A stretch of 64,000 bases of DNA from Diogma glabrata (Eukaryota; Arthropoda; Insecta; Diptera; Cylindrotomidae). This document shows, piece by piece, positions 21,001-30,840 of the stretch. How positions within the stretch are numbered: position 1 is the first letter of the stretch; the number at the start of each line of letters is the position of its first letter. Made by a program: the position numbers and the translations under genes. The notes below the pieces were generated by a model, which saw nothing but the letters and a program-made list of their open reading frames with translations, was not told the DNA's origin and made no database searches. The stretch is taken from positions 371,468,850 to 371,532,849 of the forward strand of contig OY856186.1 of the NCBI GenBank assembly GCA_963693315.1, in the 5' to 3' direction.

Positions 21001-22228
21001 TGATGGCGAACTTTCAAAATTAAAGGAAGATTTGGTAAAAGGAGGGAAGTTCGATACCGAATATTCGATTCAAGATGGCGTTATATTCAAAGGTGATCGA
21101 GTCATTATTCCAACAAAGCTACGTAATGAAATCTTAAAAGAGTTACATCACACCCACATTGGGATCGTTAAAATGAAACAATTGGCAAGAAAGTATTGTT
21201 ATTGGAAGGGCATCGACGCCGATATAGAACATTTAGTTAGAGCATGTTCCAACTGTGCAAAGGTAAAGAAAGATCCACCAAAGGTAATAACGCATCATTG
21301 GGAAGAGCCAAATGAAAATTTTCAAAGAGTGCATATAGACTACGCAGGGCCTTTTCAAAATCATCATTTTTTCGTGCTGGTAGATGCTAAATCAAAATGG
21401 CCGGAAATCCGTATTATAAAGGATGCTCCTACATCCGAAAAATCCATAGAACTACTACAAGATATTTTCGTCACACATGGTCTACCTCAAGTAATTGTCT
21501 CTGACAATGCATCAATTTTCCAAAGTTCAACTTTTAAAGAATATTGTACTAATAACGGAATTATCCAAAAATTTATAGCTCCAGGACATCCAGCAACTAA
21601 CGGTTTAGCAGAAAGGTACGTGCAAATTCTAAAAACCAAATTGAAGGCTATGGAAGATGATAAATTACCGATAAACATCAAAGTTCAAGAAATCATTTTT
21701 CGATATAGAGCAACACCGTTAGCAAATGGTCAAAGTCCATCACAATTATATCTTGGTCGTGAGTTGAGAATCAAATTGGATGCCATACGCCCACTAAAAC
21801 ATTCGAAGTCTATATTAACAACTACCAAAGTTCGTCAAATCAGCGTGGGAGATAGGGTACAAGTACGATGGTTCGACAAAAATAAACCAACTTGGCAATT
21901 TGGTATCATAAAATCCAAATTTGGTCGTCTTCATTATCAAGTAAAGCTCGACAACGGGTATGAGTTAAAACGCCATATAAATCAACTATATAAGTCAGAT
22001 GTAAAAGAAAAGAAAAAGTCAGTAACATTTGCAGCACCAACAGTGGAGAAAAAATCAAAACCAAGAATTGAGGAGATACGCATTGAACGAGAGGTTACTC
22101 CAATCAATGAACCAGATCTTGAACCACAGTTACTGTTTCAGCCTTCAGAAATCCACGATGACAACGTTAGAAGATCCAACCGGGTTAGAAGACCTCCAGC
22201 CTATTTGGAAGACCATGTACGCAATTAA
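18089..22228 (+). CDS. gag-pol: Ty3/gypsy Gag-Pol polyprotein, full length
   Basis: 1379 codons without interruption, from the first ATG after the LTR to a stop just before the purine tract. In order: Gag capsid-like region (MYRERMEIHFQIKKIF near residue 50); two CCHC zinc knuckles (CLRCGRNNHLASDC about 266-279, CISCGKVGHVKQVC about 290-303); aspartic protease (VDSGAGYTLLP about 373); reverse transcriptase from about 515 with YFDD near 660; RNase H (ACDASPTGIAAV about 805, TDNKPL, then DCLSRAP); integrase with HHTH...C-x2-C zinc site about 1020-1055 and catalytic D (HIDYAGPF), D (SDNASIF) and E (LAERYVQ). All catalytic residues are present. The single-ORF organisation and integrase style resemble mag-like gypsy elements. 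Products would act in a cytoplasmic virus-like particle, then the nucleus. Confidence 0.97.
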   Translation: MEAQVKALLEAITTMTTAMQIQQQSSSGTATSFNIISNFDAFDPKTESFKMYRERMEIHFQIKKIFQDKDMCAKLLLQYMGTSTYTLLTTLVAPKNVSELKYDDIVLKLESHFCPKKNVLVEQHKFLCEIQNEHQSITDFVSVLQKRVAECVFVCECSKSIADIFLRAQFIRGLRDGYIREQLLQKPESTFAEILEKATILEAAKIDNKLISNNSSCSTSDIQQVCHQHIDSHRGRNRNRSISRNRKSKSSTRINYNELGIEGLCLRCGRNNHLASDCRVHRSSLKCISCGKVGHVKQVCIKHKLKQNQPNNSNNNNATSNSIESYTTIEEEFFGVKQIIDIYDTNAAHVSSKDADKFYADVFINGNRQNFEVDSGAGYTLLPENQFMKLNVKTPLRKTNIAFRVYTNDVFVPIGVVSVDVMYKNRKSKEDLYIVSSERSALLGRIWIRHLKISLEEIDEDKAKDNNQQNYINSISQFEQQFSEIFEERVGCIPDLVCSLKLQKGAKPVFLKERQVPFALREKVERELDSLERDGIITKINTSNWGSPLVIIPKPDGNVRLCVDYKVAVNPQLESAHYPIKKIDEILNSLKNSKYFCKLDLYKAYLHVLVDDDSKQIQTISTHRGTYQMNRLSFGIKTAPSEFNRILDQILQGLEGTISYFDDIIIHGATLKECEERLIKCFERLNKYQLHVNKNKCEYFKNQIKYLGYVVSYNKISKCPDKVQAIVNMPKPENVDDTRRFLGMITYYAKFIPDVSTLTFPLRQLLEKNRKFNWTQKCEEALRSLKQEIIKDRVLVPYNPSLPVTLACDASPTGIAAVLSHIVDGEERPVAFTSRALTKAEQNYSQLDREALAIMFAVNKFYMYLHGREFTLLTDNKPLSRIFHQNAKTPAMTSARLLRYASFLQGFNYKIEHRKGENNANADCLSRAPIKETPQFKHFLDEEVRIIQDQIINQISTFSVNATTIANETERDGELSKLKEDLVKGGKFDTEYSIQDGVIFKGDRVIIPTKLRNEILKELHHTHIGIVKMKQLARKYCYWKGIDADIEHLVRACSNCAKVKKDPPKVITHHWEEPNENFQRVHIDYAGPFQNHHFFVLVDAKSKWPEIRIIKDAPTSEKSIELLQDIFVTHGLPQVIVSDNASIFQSSTFKEYCTNNGIIQKFIAPGHPATNGLAERYVQILKTKLKAMEDDKLPINIKVQEIIFRYRATPLANGQSPSQLYLGRELRIKLDAIRPLKHSKSILTTTKVRQISVGDRVQVRWFDKNKPTWQFGIIKSKFGRLHYQVKLDNGYELKRHINQLYKSDVKEKKKSVTFAAPTVEKKSKPRIEEIRIEREVTPINEPDLEPQLLFQPSEIHDDNVRRSNRVRRPPAYLEDHVRN

Positions 22229-22239
22229 GCGCGGGAGAT
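22227..22239 (+). other. Polypurine tract
   Basis: AAGCGCGGGAGAT directly precedes the 3' LTR; it overlaps the stop of the gag-pol ORF. Confidence 0.7.
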
Positions 22240-22421
22240 TGTAATGTATTCGTTACAATATGGCAACCCCTTTTATTATACCATTTGAATTAACAGATAT
22301 GTTCATACTTTTCACATTCTACAAATGTCACTCTTGAAAATACAACTTGTAATAACAGAATGAAAATATACGTTTGTGAAAATTATAATACGTGTTTTTA
22401 TTACATTAATCAAACATAGCA
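22240..22421 (+). repeat. 3' LTR of Ty3/gypsy element
   Basis: Identical to 17787-17968 by eye; contains ATTATAATACG and other AT-rich stretches that may serve transcription end signals. Confidence 0.95.
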
Positions 22422-22426
22422 ATAAG

Positions 22427-23450
22427 AACCAACAAATTTTACAAGAAATTAAATTTGTAATTTTCTGTCGATAGGGTTTAGTTGCTCTCTTCCGTATAGT
22501 CTTCATTCTTGAAAAATCGCATCAAATCAAGACGCCTCATAAAATGAAAATTTTTAACGGGACCATTTTTATTTTTCACTAGTTTTGACACAGAGTGGTT
22601 CGAAATTTGCTACGAAATTTAGAGATAAGGAAAATTTAATGTTGAATCGTGACCGAACGGGTTAACCGATTTTTATAATTTTTGTTTCGTATGAAAGGTA
22701 CTAAGTAAGGCTTTATAAATATGCTACAATGATAGAAAATGTTTATGCTTTTATATAATTTTTTTAAATTTTAGTTTTTCAAACATGGTGATTTTGAAAA
22801 GTACCTCTTTTGCTTTTCTTTTTTATATTTTAAAGATTAATTGTAGCATATACATTTTTTATCTGTTTTATCACCTTTCAAACATAAAAACTTATTAAAA
22901 TCGGTTAAATCGTTTGAGCACAAATTAATTCGTTGTCGCTAAATTTCTAACCAACTTGGAGCCACCCTGTCAAAACAAGAAAAAATATGAAAAAGGATTA
23001 TTTTTTTTTATCAAGAAAATCGAAAATCGTCAAATGCCATCTATATTGGAAAAGTTTTAATACGACTACGCTTTCTTTGTCCTACTATATCAGAGAAATA
23101 CTTTAGGTGAATGACCAGATCGACAGTAGAATCTTTCGATCGACAGTAGAATTAGATATCATAAAAAGAGGAAATGCTGGTGACTTAGAGGTTGAAGGCT
23201 CACCACGCTTAGACTTGCCAGATGTCCTGTTTTTAATAGGAAAATACAGTTTTTTTCAAAATAATTTTGAATAAACTAACGAGCAGTCCATAGAATATTT
23301 ATAAAAATAGAGATCGTAAATACAAAAATGTATAAAGTAAATGTATGAGGAGAAACAATCGTGATGACTATCCTGACAAAATAGAATTATTTTTTCTCCG
23401 TTTTGATTTGTTTTTCAATTTTTATATTTACAACACAAATTATTTTATTG
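22427..23450. other. No gene recognised
   Basis: AT-rich, no convincing ORF. 22560-22980 contains a run of ATCGGTTAA/TTTCGTATGAAAGGT words with weak inversion that could be an old MITE. A short near-duplication CGATCGACAGTAGAATCTTT / CGATCGACAGTAGAATTAGA occurs near 23120-23150. Confidence 0.4.
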
Positions 23451-23992
23451 ACACCCCGATTACCGAAGGCAAGTCATGTCACTTTAAATGACTAAAGTTG
23501 CATCGCATCAATTTTGTTGAAGTCGTTTTTGACGCCTCAAGCCATTTTATACGACAGATCTCACTTTAAATAACATTTTAGTCACCTCAATTTTTAATGT
23601 GACAATATTTTTTCAAACGTCTTTAATAGTTTTTGTGAAATTGAAGAACGTAAAATGTAAGTTTTTTTTAGTTTTGGAGTCTTTTGTTCCAGAATTTTTA
23701 GTTTTAGTCGTGACCATTTTTATCGACTTCAGGCGAGCTGTACACTTGAGCTAAGCTATGCGAACTATGTTTTTTGTATATAACGTAATCAAATGGATGA
23801 CTATACACTTGAGCTAAGCTATAGCTTAGCTCAAGTGTATAGTCATCTATTTGATTACGTTATATACAAAAAATACAGTTCGCATAGCTTAGCTAAACTG
23901 TATAGCGCGCCTCAATAATACCAATTTTTAAGCGACGTGACATGACTATAGTAATGTCACCTGATGTGACACAACTTCAGTAATCGGGGTGT
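23451..23992. mobile_element. MITE with ACACCCCGATTAC ends and a central palindrome
   Basis: 542 bp between ACACCCCGATTACCGAAG and the inverted CTTCAGTAATCGGGGTGT. No coding capacity. Its middle contains an almost perfect inverted repeat (next entry). It abuts the 3' end of the mariner remnant, so it probably inserted into, or helped truncate, that element. Confidence 0.75.
23733..23910. repeat. Long near-perfect palindrome
   Basis: Two arms of about 88 bp meet with no spacer near 23821 (AGCTAAGCT-ATAGCTTAGCT). Each arm reads outward through ACACTTGAGCTAAGC-type, GATGACTATAC, TAACGTAATCAAAT and CGAACT words. It would form a long hairpin when single-stranded. Confidence 0.85.
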
Positions 23993-25140
23993 AAATTTCC
24001 AAAATTGAATTGTTGAAAGCTGATTTTTTTATGATTACTTCATCATTGGACTTAAATTTCTTTCCAGCAAGCATTCTCTTGAGATCTGAAAACAGGAAAA
24101 AGTCGCTGGGGGCTAAATCTGGAGAATATGGTGGGTGGGTAAGCAATTCAAAGCCCAATTCATTCAATTTTGCCATCGCTTTCATCGATCTGTGACACGG
24201 TGCATTATCTTGGTGAAACAACACTTTTTTCTTTTGCAAATGTGGCCGTTTCTTTGCGATTTCAGCCTTCAATCGATCCAAAAGTTCACAGTAATACTCG
24301 TTGTTGATGGTGGTTCCTTTTTGGAGATAGTCGATGAATATTATTCCGTTCGTATCCCAAAATACAGACGCCATCACCTTACCGGCCGACTGTTGCGTCT
24401 TTGCTCGCTTTGGATTCGGTTCGTTGACTGCTGTCCACTCAGCTGACTGTCTTTTGGATTCTGGTGTGTAATTGTGAAGCCATGTCTCATCCATTGTCAC
24501 ATATCTACGATAGAATTCCCTTTTATTGCGGTTTAACAGGGCCAAAGACTCCTCCGAAGCATCGATTCGTTGTTGTTTTTGGTCGACTGTGAGCTCACGC
24601 GGCACCCAATTTGCACAGAGCTTTCGCATACCCAAATGTTCATGTAAAATGGTAAAAACACTACCATCTGCTACCTTTACAATGTCAGCTATTTCGTGCA
24701 CCTTCAATTTGCGATCGTTCATAACCAATTTGTGGATTTTTTTTATGTTTTCTGGAATAACAGCCTCATTTGGGCGTCCACTGCGCTCTGCATCTTTTGT
24801 GCTGGTACGACCACATTTAAATTCAGCCATCCACTTCTCTACCATTTGTCTCGATGGAGCAGAGTTTGGATAATGTTTATCAAGCCATTGTTTGGTTTCC
24901 ACTGTATTTTTTTCATCAAAAAGCAATGCTTTATTAAAATTCGAAATTCACTTTTTTCCATTTTTTTTCAAAAACAAAAGTTGCTTTACACAAAATGCTA
25001 TAACTCACGAATAAATAGTCAGATTGCTGTCAAATTTATACACGTATCGTTTGAAGGTTAGTACTAAATAAAAATCATATGGAAAAAATTCTAGTAACGC
25101 CATCTATGTGTCATCCTACGGACTTATTGAATGACCTAGT
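23993..25140 (-). mobile_element. mariner element, 3' end lost
   Basis: The 5' end, on the right as drawn, is the minus-strand terminus TAGGTCATTCAATAAGTCCG (ending at 25140), typical of a mariner inverted repeat. The transposase gene runs leftward. I cannot find the partner repeat at the left; the coding sequence fades beside the MITE ending at 23992. Confidence 0.8.
24001..24961 (-). pseudogene. mariner transposase, frameshifted and C-terminally truncated
   Basis: The family start is the minus-strand ATG at 24961 (EKSEFRILIKHCF), but an A-run of seven near 24907-24913, where eight would keep the frame, shifts translation; the main frame then runs from 24926 to about 24020. It carries the helix-turn-helix DNA-binding region and the mariner signatures WVPRELT and YSPDLAP. 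Numbering from the ATG at 24926, the catalytic Asp residues are D146 (VTMDETW), D240 (HQDNAPCH) and D275 (APSDFF), giving the D34D spacing. After SNDEVI the sequence stops resembling mariner, so the last 40 or so residues are missing. It would have been a cut-and-paste transposase. Confidence 0.92.
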
Positions 25141-25888
25141 AATAATTAAAAAAATAAATATTTTAATTTTATGTGATTCACTCACTTATATCTTGGTTGT
25201 TATTGATTTTAGGATGGTTGGATGGATTCGATTTAATTAATTAGTTTATTTTTAATATAATTTTTGTTTCAACTAATTATTACTTGTTTTTTTTTATATA
25301 TCTAATAATAATTAGTGTTTTGTTGTTAAAATTAATTATCTATGTTTATTTTTGATTATATTATTAAATGGAAAAACACATATATCTGAATATAATAAAT
25401 ATTTTAACATAAATCCAAGAATTTCCATCCACAAATTTTTTTTTGTTTTGTTACAATTTGAAATTGTTTTCTTCATTTTCATTTTCCAAACGAATCATTC
25501 AAAAAATTTCAAATTGAGACACTTGTCGTTTGTGTGTCTTTTCACATGTCTTCGTTTTTCTGTCAAACATTCTCTCATTATCAAACATTTTTACAATAAA
25601 TATTCTTTCAATATCAAGCAAATATTCTTTTTGGTTAAAATAAATATGATGGGTTTCTTAAATATTTTTTCAGAAAATTAAACTTTTATAAATTACCACA
25701 GACAAAAATTAATATTCTAAGATTTAGCTTGAAATTTTCATTTAAAGTTTCTATGTTTTTTTTAATTAAACTTAATTTTGGTAATAAATTAAATTAAAAA
25801 AAAATATTGTTTTGTAATTGTATTTGTTGCAATAAACATATAAATAAATAATAACAACACTTGAACTTATAACTAGAGAGCATCTGCA
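25141..25888. other. No gene recognised; 3' flank of the carrier exon
   Basis: Very AT-rich. Since the exon at 25889-26087 reads leftward, this stretch may include its 3' UTR; AATAAA-like words occur (for example TTTATT near 25843 in plus orientation). An AT-rich open frame at 25352-25681 has no recognisable domain. Confidence 0.4.
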
Positions 25889-26087
25889 TCATGTCATATT
25901 TACGCCAAGGGATCGACTGGAATATTCGTACACAACATAGCTTATTGAAACAGCTGGTAACACTTTAATAAAATTTGGTGTAATACCACGATAGACTCCG
26001 AAGAATCCTTCTTTTTTAAAATACCTTGAACTGTACCAACCGTACTATGTTCGGGTTTAACGATTTGGGTGCCGGATGGAATTACTG
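25889..26087 (-). CDS. 3' terminal exon of an SCaMC-type mitochondrial carrier gene (one frame break)
   Basis: On the minus strand a strong acceptor (TTTCTTTCTTGTTTTACTTTCAG) is followed by a frame reading [11 protein letters not shown] and VGTVQGILK, then, after a one-base shift in an A-run near 26012-26017, [20 protein letters not shown] and [19 protein letters not shown] to TGA at 25889-25891. The repeat signature (GxYRGxxPN, then [11 protein letters not shown]) closely fits the last membrane repeat of mitochondrial carriers of the calcium-dependent ATP-Mg/phosphate group (SCaMC) in the inner membrane. Upstream exons are not visible. The missing A is either a sequencing error or a sign of a pseudogene. 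The acceptor argues against a processed copy. Confidence 0.75.
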
Positions 26088-26430
26088 AAAGTAAAACAAG
26101 AAAGAAAATGTTATTAGTTATCAAGAGTAAAATCTTAATCAGTAAAGACGACATATATTTCGGTAATTTAAACTAGCAAATAAACAATTAGTTTTTTTTT
26201 ACAAATTTGGCGTCTATTTTTAATATATTCCATTTTCTTGCATATAACTGATATTTTAGTTTGTTCAATTTGAATAATTCTGACTTCATAATTTTAATGT
26301 TTCAAACAAAACTCCTCCCCATTTGTATACTATTTTGACGTTTTTGATTATCAACATTATTTTTAGTTTAACTACTATTTTTGGGATAAATTTGAATAAA
26401 TATTTTATGTTTGGTAAAATTAGAAATGCA
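26088..26430. other. Presumed intron sequence of the carrier gene; no other feature
   Basis: AT-rich sequence immediately upstream (minus strand) of the splice acceptor at 26088. No further exon recognised. Confidence 0.4.
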
Positions 26431-26432
26431 TT

Positions 26433-26835
26433 ACGGAGGTGTGCTCCTAAAATCCATGATTTCGTGTTGGCAGACCGACGAGGGAAGATTATTGAGATCG
26501 CTGTGATTGAAAACATGTCTTATGAGCGCGTGCACCCATCCTACATGAGTATTTGTTATGAATAAGTTATCGGCCGGATGGGTGCCGCAAACGAAATCGT
26601 GTCACCACTTCAAAACAGTGTTTGAAGCTATTCCACTGTTCCAATCCAAATGAGTTCATGCGATGTTCCGTGACCGTCGATGAAACATAAATCCATCACA
26701 TCATGCAACACTCAAAATGGTTGAATTGCGCTACGAATTGTTGCCCCACTCACCTTATTCTCTAGACCTGGTTATCTGCAACTTGTTTTGGTTTACAAAA
26801 ATATGACTGTCAGGAAAAAAATTTAAATCAACAAT
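26433..26835 (+). pseudogene. Highly degraded mariner transposase remnant
   Basis: Plus-strand scraps in shifting frames keep mariner landmarks in order: VLADRRGKIIEIAVIENMSY, ERVH, then LSAGWVPQ (the WVPH/R position), FRDRR-like remains where the first Asp block should be, and KMVELRYELLPHSPYSLDL and LSGKKFKS matching the YSPDLAP block and the region after it. Several stops and a large internal deletion are present. It is unrelated in position to the mariner at 24001-24961 and much older. Confidence 0.75.
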
Positions 26836-28099
26836 CGCCTTTGTTTTGTGGCGCAAATAATTCATATAATTAATATTAAAAATATGATAGACTAGGCAGG
26901 ACGAACGTGCTGAGATATGGAATCTGGACTATCTATGGAGTGAGTGACCTTTTTTTTATTTTTTGTTTGATTCAATTATGCAAATAAAATCTATTATTGT
27001 GGTGAATGTGACGGTTGTGGCCTCTTCTCTTTGAAGGTCGCCAGAGTTTTCTTTTTCATTTTATTTTTTTTTCTCTGAATATTTCCGAAATGCGTGCGTA
27101 TCAGTTAATTTGTGCTGCAATGATAGATATTTTTTCGGACTCATAAGACTCGAGCTAGTTGGAAAATAACATCGCTTGGCGCGCTGTCAAATTGCATCCT
27201 ATAGATGTAAATGTAATCAATAGGCACAGTCTCCATTACAAATGTGATTTTCGTTTGGCACCCGATTATTACAAACAAATTATTTTCGCCCTCTAAGCTT
27301 TCTGTTTGTACACTACACTAAAATCAAATCATGTTCAACATTTAACATTCTTGATTTCGGAATTCTATAAAATTGTTTTTTAAGGGGAGAAAGTATTTAA
27401 AATCATAGAAAATTTTGATATTCACATCACAAAATCAAATCGACAGTCAAATTGGAACCATATTCGACAATTTGAGCTATATGTATTTTATAAAACAGTC
27501 GTTTTTAGATTCTTCTTAGATCCTTTTTGGGCGAAAGAAAATCATTTTTCACATTCAACCAATTGGAATTTTTTTTTACAATTGTGTGATGGCTCCGAAC
27601 GCATCCATGTTTATGAGTGCAAAAAATATTAAACATCAAATCAAATTTTGCAGACTTACCCCACCAAACAACTCTAAATCAAACTCGTGTTCCACATCCA
27701 AGGCATTGTGCTAAATTTTACAAATGCTTTGGAAAATATTTAAAAATAAATAATATTTGCTTGCCTTCAACACGCAGTTCAGTTTAAGCCGAATTAATGG
27801 TATACATAGATTAAATCGATAAAAATAGTGTAATTTTACAAACGCATAAATGAACCATCCAATATTGTCTAATAAACCCAAGAAAATCAGACAATCCAAA
27901 TCACGTTCTGCATCCAACGAGTTGAAACAATTTTTATCGCTTCCAAGCCAAGCTTGTTTTTTAAGAGAGAAAACATTCTGAAACAAATGCCGCATGTTCC
28001 CTTTACATAACAACGATCAATCTAATTCGTGTTCAACACTCAGTGTCCTTACTATCGCAAGTGCAACAAGGGCAATCGACTGGGCCTTCTATTTTTTTG
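26836..28099. other. No gene; weak dispersed repeats
   Basis: No convincing coding region. A loose motif (AATCAAA-T-CGTGTTC-ACAT/C-CA) recurs near 27321, 27676, 27892 and 28016, which suggests an old, diverged tandem or dispersed repeat. The minus-strand frame at 27711-28013 shows no recognisable domain. Confidence 0.35.
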
Positions 28100-28638
28100 G
28101 GCCCTTAAATAAATATTACATAAATAATTTTCTTAAATAAAATAAATAATTTTGAAAAATACAAGGAAATAAAATTTTTTCATAAATAAAATATATTTTT
28201 TCAAATCAATTAATTTACATAATTTTAGGTATAAATTAAATAAATAATTTTATATTTGTAAATATAAATTTTTGATTTCAGCATATCCGGATATAAATTT
28301 TTGATTTCAGCATACATATCTGAAAATAAATAAATAATTAAAATTAATAAATTTTATATATATGAGATAAAGATAATTTTAAGGATTTCTGTACAAAAAC
28401 ATTGTAAAGGGTGTGTCACTTTTAATTTGGAGATATTTTGTTTTTGCGTTTTTATTTGGGTTGTTCTCGTTAATCGTTTACATACCATCGGTCGAAATTA
28501 TACCGGGCGAATATTAAAATTTTTATCTTGTGTTTTACTTACATTGGTGGAATTGTTTTTGTTGATGACGTTTCTATTGGTTTTTTTCTGAGCGAATTAA
28601 ATGTTTGTTTTTGGTCGTTATAACATTTTTCTATTCAC

Positions 28639-29138
28639 TAGGTCGAATTATCTGACAGCAAACCATCCTTTTTATGGTTTAGAGGCCCTTGAATTGATGA
28701 CTGTAGGTCCAATATCAATCTCACACGTTACAGACTTAGTGACTGAATCACAAATAGTGGTGCAGGAAGTGCAGTGTATTCACAACGAAATAAGACAGTT
28801 ACAGCAACCGGTACACCATACTATATTCACCGGCTTCGCTAATTGGATCCAGCATTATTCTGGTAGGGTAAACAGGTTGGGAATGAGCAATGACGTGCTA
28901 GATGCCCGGAATTACGCCTCATCGCAACTTACAACGGCATAGGAAATAATCCGCTCATTGGCAACACCACCAGTCATTCCGAATAAGCCAGCTTTAACAT
29001 CAATACCACCATATTCACCTACATTCTAGCCAGAAGATAGGTCAACACCTGTACCAATACAACCGATGACGGATGCAATCAGGAATTTAGCCTTTCATAC
29101 TTTATTACCAACAGCCAAGACAGCCGGAACAAACAAAG
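28639..29138 (+). pseudogene. Family B gag, N-terminal part
   Basis: Homologous to the gag start of copy 2 at 46102, but the start codon position here reads AGG (28640-28642). Readable pieces include NYLTANHPFYGLEALEL, QIVVQEVQCIHNEIRQLQQP and ANWIQHYSGRVNRLGM; a TAG stop falls at 28940 and another near 29030. The ATG at 28601 is probably not the authentic start. Confidence 0.7.
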
Positions 29139-30335
29139 ATGCCAAATTACCAACAACCAGGTCTTAGGGTTGAGGACTACGCCATACCAACGATGGGTCC
29201 ATCGTTCCGAGTGGAACAATTATTTAACAATCCAAACTTAGCACCTCCAGCACAACAACCAGTATATCTACCAGTTCCAAAAACAGCACCGCCACCATAC
29301 AACCAGCTTTCTCAGTTATACCGTAACGCTGCTCCAGCGTTGGCATCAGGAGAATACCGAGTAGAACGCAGGAACAATTTGAGTCGTTATGACTCAAATT
29401 GGGTCCCGATCTTCACCGGAGACAGTTACTCTCCGGATGTTCATGAGTTTATTCACCGAGTAGAAGCGGCTGCCAGAAGAGATCGCGTGTCATGGGACGA
29501 CCTTAGGTCTATCATACCGCGATACCTTAAGGCCACTGCTGATAAATACTACCTGAATTTAACTCATAAACATCAGGTAGTGACTTATCCAGTGCTAAGA
29601 GAGCGACTCCTGCGAACTTTCGGGACTCTCACTGATGACAAAGCGATCTTACGAGTTCTTCTGAGCCGTAAACAAAAACCTAAGGAGAGCGTTTACGAAT
29701 ATCTTGTCGAAGTTGGTTCCTTAAACCGACGGTTAGCACGTCCATTTGCTGACAACGAAAAGTCGGAAATTGTTAGGGAAGGACTGAGTGTAGAACTTAA
29801 AAACGCTACTTTGGTAGCAAACATTGCTACTGTCGACGAACTTCGGACTTTATGTCGGAAGTTCGAACGACTATGGTCTACACCAGTCCCAACCAGACCA
29901 TCAAATTTTAGAGGCAGTGAAGTGCAGCAAATGGATGACTATGAGGTGGAAGTGGAAGCTGATCAATACCTAGAAGCTGTGGATTCAAGACCGATGAGGA
30001 TATTGCAAAGGCCAATCATGTCATCCGAAACCAATCAGCCTGGTCCATCGGTGCAAAGACAACAGATCATCTGTTACAAGGGGGAGAGGAGAGGAGAGGT
30101 TGGACATCGAGCTCCGGAATGCCAACAGAAACAACTGAAATTATATTGTTGGAAGTGCCATAAGCCTGATGTGATATATAGGAACTGTTCAAACTGCCAT
30201 CCATCGGTAAACTACAGACCGGGAGTACGTGTTTCGGGAACAGTACCCTCGGTTCAATATCCATCAAGCCCGAAGACGTCAACGAGAGACTTGGGGACTC
30301 AGAAAGATCTACCTCCATCAGATCAGAAGGATTAA
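29139..30335 (+). pseudogene. gag: Family B gag, central and C-terminal part
   Basis: 398 open codons. A proline-rich linker (about residues 20-60) precedes a gag capsid-like region (WVPIFTGDSYSPDVHEFIH near 88, then RKQKPKESVYEYLVEVGSLN near 180, REGLSVELKNATL near 215). The nucleocapsid zinc knuckle is damaged: CYKGERRGEVGHRAPEC has an expanded spacing, whereas copy 2 keeps a regular CYRC-x4-H-x4-C. A second C-rich motif (CWKCHKPDVIYRNC) follows. It would form the particle shell and bind RNA. Confidence 0.8.
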
Positions 30336-30415
30336 ATTCTCCAACTACATTAAATCTACCATCATCTCACCATACTTACTTCAGACGTCTTCAACGTTGC
30401 ATCAAATATTGGAGG

Positions 30416-30814
30416 ATGCGTAAATTGTTTCGGAAAGCTTGTATTTCTTCAATTCTTTCTGAATCAAAAGATCCTCGGCCGCGATTATCGATTAGAATTT
30501 TGGACAAAAACATCTCAGGACTATTGGATAGTGGAGCTTCAATCACAATACTAGGAAGAAACTCCTTGGAATTATTGGAATCAGCTGGTACATCATATCG
30601 CAAATACACTTCGTGTATTCGAACAGCGGATGGTACCGTAAATAGAGTTTTAGGTTACATCGAAATTCCAATAACTGTGAATGGCTCCACTAAACCAATG
30701 CGGTTTCATATTGTCCCTGGCCTACGAGAAGAGCTCTACCTGGGCATGGATTTCTGGGACATTTGGTATCGTTCCTTCTTTTGTCAGCGAACTGACATGT
30801 ACGTAGTCAACTAA
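30416..30814 (+). pseudogene. Family B aspartic protease
   Basis: The frame contains RLSIRILDKNISGLLDSGAS-ITILG, the retropepsin active-site loop (DSGA) near 30525, and ends in GLREELYLGMDFW before a frame change at about 30765. Same arrangement as the protease of copy 2, which is split by three insertions there. Confidence 0.8.
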
Positions 30815-30840
30815 CACACAAACACATAACCTGACCACCG

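Larger units (their letters stand above)
17787..22421 (+). mobile_element. Complete Ty3/gypsy LTR retrotransposon, apparently intact
   Basis: 4635 bp, flanked by a perfect 5-bp duplication ATAAG (17782-17786 and 22422-22426). The 182-bp LTRs (TGTAATG...CATAGCA) are identical as far as I can compare them, so insertion is very recent. A single ORF fuses gag and pol; no env follows. A primer site (TGGCGATGAGG at 17971) and a purine tract (AAGCGCGGGAGA, 22227-22238) sit in the right places. It is the one element in the window that looks capable of autonomous transposition. Confidence 0.95.

Noticed and set aside
25352..25681. 109-codon plus-strand ORF rich in Phe and Ile
   Set aside because: Composition is what AT-rich non-coding DNA gives by chance; no domain.
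27711..28013. 100-codon minus-strand ORF
   Set aside because: No recognisable domain, AT-driven composition, and it overlaps weak dispersed repeats.
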